NCBI RefSeq assembly: GCF_036226605.1
Contig: NZ_CP109000.1
Coordinates: 6,506,501 to 6,570,500, forward strand
Length of the DNA: 64,000 bases
Direction: 5' to 3'
DNA from: Streptomyces sp. NBC_00704
Lineage (GTDB): Bacteria > Actinomycetota > Actinomycetes > Streptomycetales > Streptomycetaceae
Part shown: positions 1 to 7,967 of the stretch, one piece after another
Numbering within the stretch: the stretch's first letter is position 1
Layout of the letters: each line of letters begins with the position of its first letter
Made by a program: the position numbers and the translations under genes
The notes under the pieces: model-generated
The model's input: the letters and a program-made list of their open reading frames with translations, nothing else
Database searches by the model: none
What the model was told of the DNA's origin: nothing

Positions 1-300
1 CGCCGCGATCAGGTTGTGCCCGCAGGCGTGCCCGAGTCCGGGCAGGGCGTCGTACTCCAGCAGCAGCGCCACGGCAGGCCGGCCGTGCCCCGAGGACGCG
101 GTGAACGCCGTCGGGAGGTCCGCCACGTTCCTGCGCACCTCGAACCCGGCCCGCTCCAGCTCGCCGGTGAGCAGGGCGGCGGCGCGGTGCTCGGCGAAGG
201 CGGTCTCGGGGTCCGCGTGCAGGGCGCGGGCGACGGCCCACAGGCCGTCCGCGCGCCGGGCGACCTCGTCATGCACACGGCTGTACGGCGGGCTGGTCAA
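1..300 (-). CDS. M20-family amidohydrolase/metallopeptidase, N-terminal part (runs off left edge)
   Basis: Only the first 100 codons are inside the window. The last visible residues, EYDALPGLGHACGHNLI, are the metal-binding signature of M20 peptidases and aminoacylases of the amidohydrolase type, in which the Asp of EYDALP and the His of CGHN are metal ligands. The family hydrolyses amide bonds of N-acyl amino acids or small peptides in the cytoplasm; the substrate cannot be told from this fragment. I chose the TTG at 300 because AGGAGG lies five bases upstream; a GTG eight codons further in is possible. Confidence 0.8.
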   Translation of the reverse strand, partial: MTSPPYSRVHDEVARRADGLWAVARALHADPETAFAEHRAAALLTGELERAGFEVRRNVADLPTAFTASSGHGRPAVALLLEYDALPGLGHACGHNLIAA

Positions 301-466
301 CGGAGCCTCCTGCTGGTCGACGGCGACACGTTCCTGCCGGACCCGGGTTCCACCGCACGGGCCCCCGAACCAGAGCCGAGCGCCCGGCCGGGGTCCGGCG
401 GAGCCGCCGGGCCCCGCCGGACACGGGAGCCGCCCGCCCGAACTCCCTGGGCCGCCGGAACCCGGG

Positions 467-1630
467 TCAGTCCTGGGTGAGCAGGTCGGCCAGGCGGTGC
501 GCCTGGGCCAGCAGCGTCCCGTAGGTGACCAGCGCGTCCGGGTCGTCGGGCACGGCGCCCGGCAGCCCCCTGCGCAGGTCGTTCAGCGTGCGCTGCAACT
601 CGGCGACGGCCTCGCGCAGTTCCGCCGCCGCGTCGTCGTCGTGGCCGTCCGGAAGGCCCGGGTCGGCCAGCGTCCGTCCGTAGAGCCGGACGGCACGTGC
701 GGTGTGCCGCAGGAACTCGGAGTACGCGCGGGTCAGCTCCGGGGCCGGCCGGGCCGCCCTCTCGCTCTCCGTGATCTCCCGCACGGTCCTGGTCACGCCC
801 GCCGTGTGCAGGGCCACGTAGTCGAGCACGCCCAGGGCGTCGGAGTACGCCTCGTCGGCCGGGAGGCGCGGCCGGGCACGGCGCCCGCGCGGGTTGACGC
901 GCATGCTCTCCCGGCTCCAGCCGATCGCCGACCGCGCCTGGTCGACCAGCCGGCCCAGACGCAGGGCGCGCTCGTGCCACTCCCCGACGGGCAGACCGTC
1001 CCACTCGCCGCCCGCCAGGCCGTCGGCCACGGCGTCGAGGATCTCCTGCGCCTCGCCGGCCGCGTCCTCCAGCGCGGCGCGGGCGTCACGCAGGTACACC
1101 GGAGGGCGGATCAGCACGTTGACGGCCACGCCGACCACCGCGCCGAAGACCGCCTCCGCGATGCGCGCGGCCGAGGCGGCCACCGTCACGGGACCGTTGG
1201 TCAGCACGAACAGCGCACCGGTGGCGGCGTAGACGCCCTGGCTCCCCAGACGCTGCCACTGCCCCAGGAGCAGCACGGCCGGAAGTACCAGGGCCATCGT
1301 GATCATCGTGCTGTGCAGCAGCAGCGCCACCGCCGTCGCTGTCGCCGTCCCCACCGCGATCGCGGCGAGCTGCTGAAGTCCGTGCGCGACCGACCGGTAC
1401 ACCGTCGACTCCACGAGGACGACCGCCACCCACGGCGCCACGAACGCCATCGGCGCGGCCAGCCACCAGCCGACGACCGCCCAGGCCAGCCACGCGGCCA
1501 GCGCCGCCTTGCTCGCCTGCACCATCAGGTCCCGCTCGCGGCCCGGTCCTTCCCAGGCCCGGCGTGCCGCCGGCACGACCGCGCCGGCGGTGCGCCGGAC
1601 CGGCCGGGCCGCCTTTCGCATCCACTCCAT
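467..1630 (-). CDS. FUSC-family (aromatic acid exporter-like) membrane protein
   Basis: 387 aa. Residues about 40-180 hold roughly six hydrophobic segments, separated by short loops, with Trp- and Ala-rich helices typical of the FUSC/ArAE half-transporter. The remaining 200 residues are a soluble, helical, charged cytoplasmic domain rich in Glu, Arg and Ala. Members export aromatic acids and similar weak acids, or have no known substrate. The gene stands alone and diverges from the DUF6480 gene, with a strong stem-loop between them. The start is the ATG at 1630. Family assignment rests on the overall pattern; substrate is unknown. Confidence 0.75.
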   Translation of the reverse strand: MEWMRKAARPVRRTAGAVVPAARRAWEGPGRERDLMVQASKAALAAWLAWAVVGWWLAAPMAFVAPWVAVVLVESTVYRSVAHGLQQLAAIAVGTATATAVALLLHSTMITMALVLPAVLLLGQWQRLGSQGVYAATGALFVLTNGPVTVAASAARIAEAVFGAVVGVAVNVLIRPPVYLRDARAALEDAAGEAQEILDAVADGLAGGEWDGLPVGEWHERALRLGRLVDQARSAIGWSRESMRVNPRGRRARPRLPADEAYSDALGVLDYVALHTAGVTRTVREITESERAARPAPELTRAYSEFLRHTARAVRLYGRTLADPGLPDGHDDDAAAELREAVAELQRTLNDLRRGLPGAVPDDPDALVTYGTLLAQAHRLADLLTQD

Positions 1631-1818
1631 AGAGAAGCAAGTGCCACGCGAGACGCGCTACGCACCTGCCGGCCTCGATCTCGTTGCGCCCGGCGAGCGC
1701 TCCCCGCACCGGCGCACCCGTCGGGCCCGGCGGTGTGGGGAGCGCGCCGCCCCGGGTACTCGGGAGGCGCACGGCGGTGAGCACACCGCCCCGACACCGG
1801 ACCGACCGACCAACCAGC

Positions 1819-1848
1819 ATCGGTCAGTCGGCTGACCGACTGACCGAT
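1819..1848. promoter_or_regulatory. 13-bp perfect inverted repeat between FUSC and DUF6480 genes
   Basis: Arm ATCGGTCAGTCGG (1819-1831), 4-nt loop CTGA, complementary arm 1836-1848. It sits in a run of GACCGA/TGACCGAC motifs covering 1801-1862, and a TTGACC follows at the right arm. It could be an operator for the divergent genes or an RNA hairpin in the DUF6480 leader. Nothing in the sequence identifies the binding protein. Confidence 0.6.
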
Positions 1849-1878
1849 TGACCGACCGACCAGAACGGAGCGCACGCC

Positions 1879-2106
1879 ATGACGACTCCCGACCCGGACC
1901 CGACGCGGACCCCGTCGATCGACCCGGGCGGCGGTGTGCCCCCTGGCGAGACCCCGCCCGCCGAGGGCGGAACGTACGGCATCTCCCATCCGGAGCCGCC
2001 TGAACAGCGCAGGGGATGGGCCGCGATGCCGCTCGCGCTGATCGCGGTCGTGGTGGTGCTGGTGGCCGCCGGCCTGATCGCGATGGCGGTGGCGTTGATC
2101 GTGTGA
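1879..2106 (+). CDS. DUF6480 small membrane protein
   Basis: 75 aa. The N-terminal half is polar and Pro/Gly rich, with the family-typical run DPDPTRTPSIDPGGGVPPGE. The C-terminal 27 residues form one hydrophobic helix (MPLALIAVVVVLVAAGLIAM) ending at the C-terminus, so it is a tail-anchored or single-pass membrane protein. Function is unknown. An ACGGAG sequence lies upstream of the ATG. It is monocistronic and divergent from the FUSC gene. Confidence 0.85.
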   Translation: MTTPDPDPTRTPSIDPGGGVPPGETPPAEGGTYGISHPEPPEQRRGWAAMPLALIAVVVVLVAAGLIAMAVALIV

Positions 2107-2240
2107 CCCACGGGACCGCCCCTTCGGGGCCGGGTTTCGGGGGGACGCCTCCGGTGCACTCGGACCGGATCCGCGTCGGAGCGACGGGGAACGCCGCCGT
2201 CGCCGGGGCCCACTGCCCCGAGGACCAGTGAGGAGCAACG

Positions 2241-3701
2241 ATGGACCACTCGCGGGCGCCCGTTCTGGAGGCCTTGCAGGAGTTCCGGCGCCGGGGGGAC
2301 ATCGCCTACGGCCCGCCCGGGCACAAGCAGGGCCGGGGCGTGGACCCGCGGGTCGCGGAGATCGTCGGGATGGACGTGTTCCGCTCGGACGTCCTCTCCC
2401 TCAACGGCCTGGACGACCGCCGCCAGTCGCAGGGCGTGCTGAGCCAGGCCCAGGAACTCATGGCGGACGCGGTCGGCGCGGAACAGGCGTTCTTCTCCAC
2501 CTGCGGCAGCTCCCTGTCGGTCAAGGCGGCGATGCTGGCGGTGGCCGGCCCCGGGGAGAAGCTGCTGCTGTCCCGCAACGCGCACAAGACGGTCATGGCG
2601 GCCGTCGTCGTCAACGGCGTGGAGCCGATCTGGGTCCACCCGAAGTTCGACGTCGAACGGCACATCGCCCACCCGCCGGAGCCAGACGACGTACGCCGCA
2701 GGCTGCGCGAGCACCCGGACGCCAAGGGCATGCTGCTGATCACGCCCACCGACTGGGGCACCTGCGCCGACATCCGGGGCGTCGCCCGGGTGTGCCACGA
2801 GTACGACGTCCCGCTCATCGTCGACGAGGCGTGGGGAGCGGTCTTCCCGTTCCACCCGGAGCTGCCGCCCTGGGGCATGGACGCGGAGGCCGACCTGGTG
2901 GTCACGAGCGTCCACAAGATGGGCGGCGCCGTGGAGCAGAGCTCCGTCTTCCATCTGCAGTACGACCGGGTGTCACCGGAGGTCCTCAAACAGCGGGAGG
3001 ACCTGCTCGGGACCACCAGCGCGTCGTCCCTCGTGTACGCGTCCCTCGACGGCTGGCGCCGGCAGATGGCCGAACACGGTCACGACCTCGTGGCCGGCGC
3101 GCTGCGCCGCGCTGAACGCGTCCGCCGGGCGGCGGCCGAGCTGCCCGGGCTGCGGCCGATGGGCCAGGAGGTCGTCGACGAGGGGCTCGCCGCCTCCTAC
3201 GACCCCATGAAGATCGTGATCGACGTGCGCGGGCTCGGCATCAGCGGGATGCAGGCCACCGAGTGGCTGCGGACCCACCGGCACATCGATCTCGGCGGTT
3301 CCGACACCTGCCGCGTCAGCGCCTCGATCACCTGCGCCGACGACGACGAGACCGAGAAGGTGCTGGTGGACGGCCTGCGCGCCCTCGTCGAGGCGGCCGA
3401 CTCGATGGAGCGGCGGCCGCCGGTGCGCCTGCCCGCGCCCTCCACGCTGGAGCTGGAGCAGGCGATGCTGCCGCGCGACGCGTTCTTCGCCGAGGCCGAC
3501 CATGTGCCGGCGGACCGCGCGGCCGGCCGGATCGCCGCGGAGATGATCAGCCCCTATCCGCCGGGAGTGCCCGTGATCGCCCCCGGCGAGGTGATCACGG
3601 ACGAGGTCCTCGACTATCTGCGCAGCGGCGTGGAACACGGCGTCCTGATCCCGGACGCGGCCGACCCGTCGATGCGCTCCCTGCGAGTGGTACGCCGCTA
3701 G
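2241..3701 (+). CDS. Orn/Lys/Arg decarboxylase-family PLP enzyme
   Basis: 486 aa, PLP-dependent fold type I, group III decarboxylase-like. The sequence starts with the family landmark YGPPGHKQG (about residue 26), has the conserved FFSTCGSS segment, DEAWGAVFPFHP containing the Asp that binds the pyridine nitrogen, and TSVHKMGG with the Schiff-base Lys. The C-terminal domain with the PPGVPVIAPGE motif is present, so the enzyme looks complete and active. The family decarboxylates lysine, arginine or ornithine to diamines in the cytoplasm; specificity cannot be read from sequence alone. It is about the size of the short actinobacterial form and lacks the N-terminal wing domain of the inducible enterobacterial enzymes. 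Confidence 0.88.
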   Translation: MDHSRAPVLEALQEFRRRGDIAYGPPGHKQGRGVDPRVAEIVGMDVFRSDVLSLNGLDDRRQSQGVLSQAQELMADAVGAEQAFFSTCGSSLSVKAAMLAVAGPGEKLLLSRNAHKTVMAAVVVNGVEPIWVHPKFDVERHIAHPPEPDDVRRRLREHPDAKGMLLITPTDWGTCADIRGVARVCHEYDVPLIVDEAWGAVFPFHPELPPWGMDAEADLVVTSVHKMGGAVEQSSVFHLQYDRVSPEVLKQREDLLGTTSASSLVYASLDGWRRQMAEHGHDLVAGALRRAERVRRAAAELPGLRPMGQEVVDEGLAASYDPMKIVIDVRGLGISGMQATEWLRTHRHIDLGGSDTCRVSASITCADDDETEKVLVDGLRALVEAADSMERRPPVRLPAPSTLELEQAMLPRDAFFAEADHVPADRAAGRIAAEMISPYPPGVPVIAPGEVITDEVLDYLRSGVEHGVLIPDAADPSMRSLRVVRR

Positions 3702-3917
3702 GCCAGCGTCCGGCGGCTTACCGGTGCGGCGCGTTGCGCGGTGCGCGGTGCGCGCGCTGACGGCGCGGCGCCGGTCGAGCGCCCCGTGCCCCGCTCAGCG
3801 GCAGGGCGGCCCGGTCGGCGGGCTGTGCCGCCGCTCGTCCGGGGCGCGTGCGCGTTCCCGACGGGCGCGCACCCATGAGGTCGTTTGCCCGGGATTCTGA
3901 GGGGGACCCGGCTGCTC

Positions 3918-4895
3918 ATGAGCGCTACGTCTCCTCGCCTGCGGACAGGACAGAACCGGGCCCTGCGGCTGCTGGACCGCCTCGAACGGGATTCCCGGGC
4001 GGACGCCGTGATAGACGCCGTCGCCGCGCGCGTGCGCGCCCTGCCGCTGGGACGCGGCCGGGACGTGCTGCACGGCACCTGGCTCGGTCACCCGGTACAC
4101 CCCCTGATGGTGCAGGTGCCGGTCGGCAGCTGGCTGTCCGCGGCCGTGCTGGACCTGCTGCCCGGCCGTTCCCGTGGCGCGGACGCGCTGGTGGGCGTCG
4201 GGCTGGCCGCGGCCGCGCCCGCCGCCCTGACCGGCGCGGCCGACTGGGCGGAACTGCACCACGAGCAGCAACGCGTGGGACTGGTGCACGCCGTCGCCAA
4301 CACGACGGCCGTCGGACTGTACGCGGCCTCCCTCGCCTGCCGGCTCCGGGGGCGTACGGCGGCGGGCCGGACCCTGGGGTTCCTGGGGCTGACGGCGGTG
4401 GGCGTCGGCGGCATGCTGGGCGGTCATCTGGCCTACCGCCAGGCCTCCGGCGCCAACCACGCGGAGGAGGTCGCGCACCTCGTCGGCGAGGGCTGGCACC
4501 GCGTCGGCGGGGTGGCCGACTTCCCCGTCGGGCGGGCCGTGCGCCGCATGGTGGACGACGTGCCGATCGTGGTCGTGCACCAGCCGGACGGGGAGATCCA
4601 CGCGCTGGCCGATCGGTGCAGCCATCTGGCCGGGCCCCTGTCCGAGGGCGCCGTCGCGGACGGGTGCGTCACATGCCCCTGGCACGGCAGCGTGTTCCGT
4701 CTCTCGGACGGCTGGAACGTCCGCGGGCCGGCCACCGCGCCCCAGCCCGCCTTCGACACCCGGACGGTGGACGGGCACCTGGAGGTCCGTCTGCGCCGGC
4801 ACGACCAGGAGGACGACGGGAGCCCGCAGGACGTCCGCACGGACGGCGAGGAGAAGCGCACGGAAGGGAAGGCGGCTGATGGGAACGGCGACTGA
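3918..4895 (+). CDS. DUF2231 membrane domain fused to Rieske [2Fe-2S] domain
   Basis: 325 aa. Residues about 45-180 form a four-helix membrane domain of the DUF2231 type, starting with the signature GHPVHPLMVQVPVG. Residues about 200-305 are a Rieske ferredoxin domain with both cluster motifs intact: C-S-H and C-P-W-H-G. The fusion suggests an electron-transfer protein tethered to the membrane, with an unknown partner. I chose the ATG at 3918 (MSATSPRL), preceded by AGGGGGA, over an upstream TTG. The 3' end overlaps the next gene by 17 bp, so the two are translationally coupled. Confidence 0.88.
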   Translation: MSATSPRLRTGQNRALRLLDRLERDSRADAVIDAVAARVRALPLGRGRDVLHGTWLGHPVHPLMVQVPVGSWLSAAVLDLLPGRSRGADALVGVGLAAAAPAALTGAADWAELHHEQQRVGLVHAVANTTAVGLYAASLACRLRGRTAAGRTLGFLGLTAVGVGGMLGGHLAYRQASGANHAEEVAHLVGEGWHRVGGVADFPVGRAVRRMVDDVPIVVVHQPDGEIHALADRCSHLAGPLSEGAVADGCVTCPWHGSVFRLSDGWNVRGPATAPQPAFDTRTVDGHLEVRLRRHDQEDDGSPQDVRTDGEEKRTEGKAADGNGD

Positions 4896-5439
4896 CAACC
4901 GTCTCGCCCGGAGTCTGCACGGGTTCCTGCGGCGGACGAAGCGGGACTACTCGGCGGGACAGGAACGGCCGCTGGAGGGCTATCTCGCGGCCGTGGCCGG
5001 CTTCGGCGTGTACACCTCGGCGTGGGCGACGGCGGTGCGGCTGCTGGGACGGCCGGTGCCGGAGCGGCCCGCGCCGTGGGACGTGGCGCTGACCTCCGTG
5101 GCGGCCTTCCGGCTCAGCCGGCTGCTGAGCAAGGCCTCGGTGACCAGTCCGCTGCGGGCTCCCTTCACCCGCTACGTCGGCCCGCAGGCTCCGGCCGAAC
5201 TGCACGAGGAGGCGCGCTCCGGGACCGGCAAGGACGCCGTCGGCGAGCTGCTGACCTGCCCGTTCTGCCTGAGCGTGTGGGTGGTCTCGACCCTGACCGC
5301 CGGCCAGCTCCTGTGGCCGCGCGCCACGCGCACCGCCATGGGCGCGCTCGCGGCCCTGGCCGGGGCGGACGCCCTGCAGTTGTCGTACGCGGCCCTGGTG
5401 GCCAAGGCCGAGGAGGGCACGGGCACGGAGGACGAGTGA
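4879..5439 (+). CDS. DUF1360 family membrane protein
   Basis: 186 aa. The signature of the family is present: RLSRLLSKASVTSPLRAPF near residue 80, and a GELLTCPFCLSVW segment near residue 125 whose two Cys may bind a metal or form a disulphide. Three hydrophobic segments are visible. The family is widespread in Streptomyces and Bacillus, where one member is a spore-coat-associated protein, but no molecular function is known. It overlaps the Rieske gene by 17 bp and is probably made from the same message. Confidence 0.85.
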   Translation: MGTATDNRLARSLHGFLRRTKRDYSAGQERPLEGYLAAVAGFGVYTSAWATAVRLLGRPVPERPAPWDVALTSVAAFRLSRLLSKASVTSPLRAPFTRYVGPQAPAELHEEARSGTGKDAVGELLTCPFCLSVWVVSTLTAGQLLWPRATRTAMGALAALAGADALQLSYAALVAKAEEGTGTEDE

Positions 5440-5451
5440 TCCGGCCGGCGT

Positions 5452-6024
5452 TCAGTGGTGGGCGTGGGCGACCGCATGGCCCCTGCCGCGTCCGATCATC
5501 CACTTGTTGACGGGAGTGGTGACCAGCAGCGCCACCGCGAAGCCGCCGAGCAGCGTCGACCAGAACAGCCCGTCGGCCAGCTGGGCGTCCATGGCGCCCG
5601 GAACCAGGGCGATGATCCCGTTGTCGACCAGCTCCATCACCGCGATCGAGACGGTGTCGGCGGCCAGCGCCACCCGGACGGCGGACCTCAGGTCCAGGCC
5701 CGCCCGGCGCACCGCGAACAGGGTGAACGAGTAGCCGAACAGGAACGACAGCGCGATCGCCAGCACCATCGTGGACACGTTGCCCCACATGAGGGCGGTC
5801 CCGATCACCATGCCGACGATCTCGCCGACGGCGCACCCCGTGAGGCAGTGCAGGGTCGCCTTCACCGCCGTTCCCCACGACGCTCCGCCGTGCGGGCCGC
5901 CACCGTGGCCATGACTCAGGGCGCCGTCGGCGGCGGCGTGGTCGGCGTGCTCGTGCGCGACGCCGGTGTCATGGGTGGTGCCCGTGTCATGCGTGGCACC
6001 GGTGTGATGGGTGCTGTCCTTCAT
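5452..6024 (-). CDS. DUF4396 membrane protein with His-rich N-terminus
   Basis: 190 aa. The first 47 residues contain ten histidines in HHTG, THDTG, HEHADH and SHGHGGG clusters, a likely soft-metal binding tail. The rest holds four hydrophobic helices of the DUF4396 type, including LHCLTGCAVGEIVGMVIG with two Cys, and the protein ends HAVAHAHH. The family often accompanies copper and other metal resistance genes. The ATG at 6024 follows AAGGGG. A CsoR-like palindrome lies about 100 bp upstream, so copper-controlled expression is likely by inference. It converges on the DUF1360 gene. Confidence 0.85.
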   Translation of the reverse strand: MKDSTHHTGATHDTGTTHDTGVAHEHADHAAADGALSHGHGGGPHGGASWGTAVKATLHCLTGCAVGEIVGMVIGTALMWGNVSTMVLAIALSFLFGYSFTLFAVRRAGLDLRSAVRVALAADTVSIAVMELVDNGIIALVPGAMDAQLADGLFWSTLLGGFAVALLVTTPVNKWMIGRGRGHAVAHAHH

Positions 6025-6112
6025 GGCCTGCCCCTTCCCTCGGGGTGCTCCCGGCACCCCGCTGCCTGGAACGTGTTCCCTGGACTGCGGCCCGGCATCC
6101 GGACCACTGAGG

Positions 6113-6430
6113 TCAACCAGATACCCCTAGGGGGTATTCCAGCCGGCTCGCGGAGCCCTGGCACAGGCCCAGCCAGCCGCAGGCAGGCCAGGCAAACCAG
6201 GCACAACCAGGCAGAGCGCGACGGCCGCCGCGCGCTGCCGGGGGGTGCGGCCCGCGACGGCCTCCGGTCGACGCGGCGAGCGGATGCGGGGCGACGCCCG
6301 TCCCGGTGGCGGTCACTCCGCGCGCGAACGCCACCGCCACGTCCGGCCGGTGGGCGACGGGCCACGACAGGAGGCCCGCGTCCGCGAACAGCGGTATGCC
6401 GTCGTGGCCAGCCGCGACCATGGTGAGCAC
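6113..6430 (-). pseudogene. Remnant of a PAP2-family phosphatase N-terminus
   Basis: A reading frame of 105 codons. Its first 55 residues (for example PLFADAGLLSWPVAHRPDVA and RGVTATGTGVAPHPLAA) resemble the N-terminal part of secreted or membrane PAP2 phosphatases, where a first helix is followed by a conserved TGTG stretch. After about residue 55 the similarity stops and low-complexity sequence follows, with no catalytic KxxxxxxRP, PSNH or SRxxxxxH motifs. A full PAP2 gene lies just upstream on the same strand. I infer a decayed paralogue or a 3' deletion; a chance open frame in GC-rich DNA is the alternative. The stop end overlaps the CsoR-like site. Confidence 0.4.
6121..6137 (-). promoter_or_regulatory. 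CsoR-like (copper) operator
   Basis: Palindrome ATACCCC-TAG-GGGGTAT, perfect 7-bp arms. Read on the minus strand it is ATACCCCCTAGGGGTAT, which matches the pattern of G/C-rich CsoR operators described in front of actinobacterial copper-efflux genes. A TTGACC follows it on the minus strand, toward the DUF4396 start at 6024. No csoR gene is in the window, so a regulator acting from elsewhere is inferred. Confidence 0.65.
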
Positions 6431-6492
6431 GCCGAACCCCGTCTACGCGCCGAGAGCGCGGCCGACGGCCCGTCCGGTGCGGCCGCCGCGTG

Positions 6493-7194
6493 TCACGGAG
6501 TCGCCGCGAGCAGCGGACGCAGCCGGGTGGCGGCCAGCCGTGCCGCCCACGCCTCCGCCCGTCCGCGCCGCAGCGACGACATGGCGAGCAGGGCGGCCGC
6601 CGCGCCCGTGACGAGACCCGCCAGCACGTCGTGGGGGTAGTGCGCGCCGACCCAGACACGGGAGGCCGCCATCGCGCAGGCGGCCACCGCGGCGCACGCG
6701 CCGAGCCGGCGCGAGACGAAGAACAGGGCGACGGCCGCGGCGGCGGCGATGGCCGCGTGGTTGCTGGGGAAGGACCAGTCGCCGGGGGCCGGGCACGCCT
6801 CCAGCGTGGCCGCCCGCAGGCTCCGGCAGGGGCGGTCCTCGCGCACCAGCAGTTTCAGCGCGGCGTTCGTCCCGTACGCGGCGACCACGGCGACCGGCGC
6901 GGCGAGTGCCATGACCGCCGCGGCGGCGCCCGCACGCCGGGCCTGCCACCAGCCGACGGCCATGAGCACCGCGAACAACGCGAGCCCGTACGCGGACCAC
7001 GCCGACACCGTGTCGTCGAGCCACGCGGGTGCGTGCCGGGCGAGGTCGACCACGTCGAGGTAGGCGGGGCCGTCGAGCGACGAGCCGTCGAGGGCGACGA
7101 CCGTCCGCGTGCCGCCCGCGCTCCCCGTGAGTGGTGACCGGACGTCCGGCACGTTGACGGCGAGCTGCGACGATAGGTGCATGGCTGTGGTCAT
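6493..7194 (-). CDS. PAP2-family membrane phosphatase
   Basis: 233 aa with five or six membrane helices. All three catalytic motifs of the phosphatidic acid phosphatase type 2 fold are present in order: KLLVREDRP (K-x6-RP), WSFPSNHA (PSxH) and SRVWVGAHYPHDV (SR-x5-H). The enzyme should hydrolyse lipid or polyprenyl pyrophosphates at the outer face of the membrane, for example undecaprenyl pyrophosphate; the exact substrate is unknown. Three in-frame ATGs lie close together; I chose 7194 because AGAGG stands nine bases upstream, while the ATG at 7212 has its purine run directly abutting the codon. Confidence 0.85.
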   Translation of the reverse strand: MTTAMHLSSQLAVNVPDVRSPLTGSAGGTRTVVALDGSSLDGPAYLDVVDLARHAPAWLDDTVSAWSAYGLALFAVLMAVGWWQARRAGAAAAVMALAAPVAVVAAYGTNAALKLLVREDRPCRSLRAATLEACPAPGDWSFPSNHAAIAAAAAVALFFVSRRLGACAAVAACAMAASRVWVGAHYPHDVLAGLVTGAAAALLAMSSLRRGRAEAWAARLAATRLRPLLAATP

Positions 7195-7310
7195 CGTCGG
7201 GAGCCTCTTCATCCTTCTCGCGGACCAGTGGACTGTCGCAGTGCCGGACGGATGGCATGACGGCGGCGTGACGAGGGCACGACGATCGCACGACGACGTC
7301 CGGCCACCGA

Positions 7311-7343
7311 CTACAACCGTGTAGACGGCCTACCGCACTGTAG
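7311..7343 (+). promoter_or_regulatory. Two tandem BlaI/MecI-type operators
   Basis: Two dyads of the BlaI class: CTACA-ACCG-TGTAG at 7311-7324 (perfect) and CTACC-GCAC-TGTAG at 7330-7343 (one mismatch), centres 19 bp apart. They end 26 bp before the start of the BlaI-like gene. BlaI and MecI dimers bind TACA-N-TGTA dyads, so autoregulation is expected. Confidence 0.75.
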
Positions 7344-7369
7344 ACGACGGCGGAACGAGGAACGCTCCC

Positions 7370-7795
7370 ATGACCGGTGCCGATGCCCGTGCCCGTGCCC
7401 GTGCCCGTGCCGATGCCGATGCCTGTGCCGGTGCGAGGGACGAGCGGCGGCCGGCCGGCGAGCTGGAGGCCGCCGTCATGGCGGCGCTGTGGGCGGCCGG
7501 GGCCCCGCTCACCCCCGGGCGGGTGCAGACCGAACTCGGTTCCGGCCTCGCGCGGACCACGGTGGCGACGATACTGACGCGCTTGCACGAGAAGGGCGTC
7601 GTCAGCCGAGAGCGGCAGGGCCGCGGGTACGTCTACCTCCCGATGCAGGACGCCCCCGGCCTGACCGCCCGGCGCATGCACGGGGAACTCGACCGCGGCA
7701 CGGACCGGCAGGCGGTCCTGGCCCGGTTCGTCGCCCAGCTCGGCTCCGCCGACGAGGAGTACCTGCGCCGCCTCCTCCAAGGTGACGAACGGTGA
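7370..7795 (+). CDS. BlaI/MecI/CopY-family repressor
   Basis: 141 aa. Residues 28-100 form the winged helix of the BlaI family (ELEAAVMAALWAAG, RTTVATILTRLHEKG, VSRERQGRGYVY), followed by the C-terminal dimerisation helices. The first 25 residues come from a GTGCCC/GATGCC microsatellite (7382-7434) and read as alternating Ala with Asp or Arg, an unusual extension. In other genomes the regulator is followed by an M56 membrane protease that cleaves it; here no such gene follows, only a short frame beginning in a GTGA overlap at 7792. Two operators precede it. How induction works without the sensor is unclear. Confidence 0.88.
   Translation: MTGADARARARARADADACAGARDERRPAGELEAAVMAALWAAGAPLTPGRVQTELGSGLARTTVATILTRLHEKGVVSRERQGRGYVYLPMQDAPGLTARRMHGELDRGTDRQAVLARFVAQLGSADEEYLRRLLQGDER
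7382..7434 (+). repeat. 6-bp microsatellite within the BlaI-like gene
   Basis: Nine hexamer units of the forms GCCCGT, GCCGAT and variants encode alternating Ala-Arg and Ala-Asp. Such tracts slip readily, so the length of this N-terminal tail probably varies between strains without breaking the frame. Confidence 0.7.
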
Positions 7796-7924
7796 CCGCC
7801 CCGCTGGTCGTCCGGCTGCCGCCGCCCTTCTCCGAGCCGCCCCCGGCCAGCCGCGCCGTTCACCGGTCGGCCCCGCCACCGCGTACCGCGTACCGCGCTG
7901 CGGGTGCCCACCGCACCGGAAGTC

Positions 7925-7949
7925 ATCTAGGACGGAAACCGTCCTAGAT
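7925..7949. promoter_or_regulatory. Perfect 25-bp palindromic operator before the AlkZ-like gene
   Basis: Arms ATCTAGGACGG and CCGTCCTAGAT, 11 bp each, around AAA. The right arm ends 18 bp before the ATG at 7968, and a TAGGTT that could be a -10 box lies between. The size and symmetry fit a TetR- or MarR-type repressor site. No such regulator is adjacent. Confidence 0.7.
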
Positions 7950-7967
7950 CGCCGTTAGGTTGACGTC

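Noticed and set aside
7792..7947. 51-codon frame following BlaI in a GTGA overlap, considered as a small gene
   Set aside because: No membrane helix or conserved pattern after the first codons; more likely the stump of a lost M56 gene.
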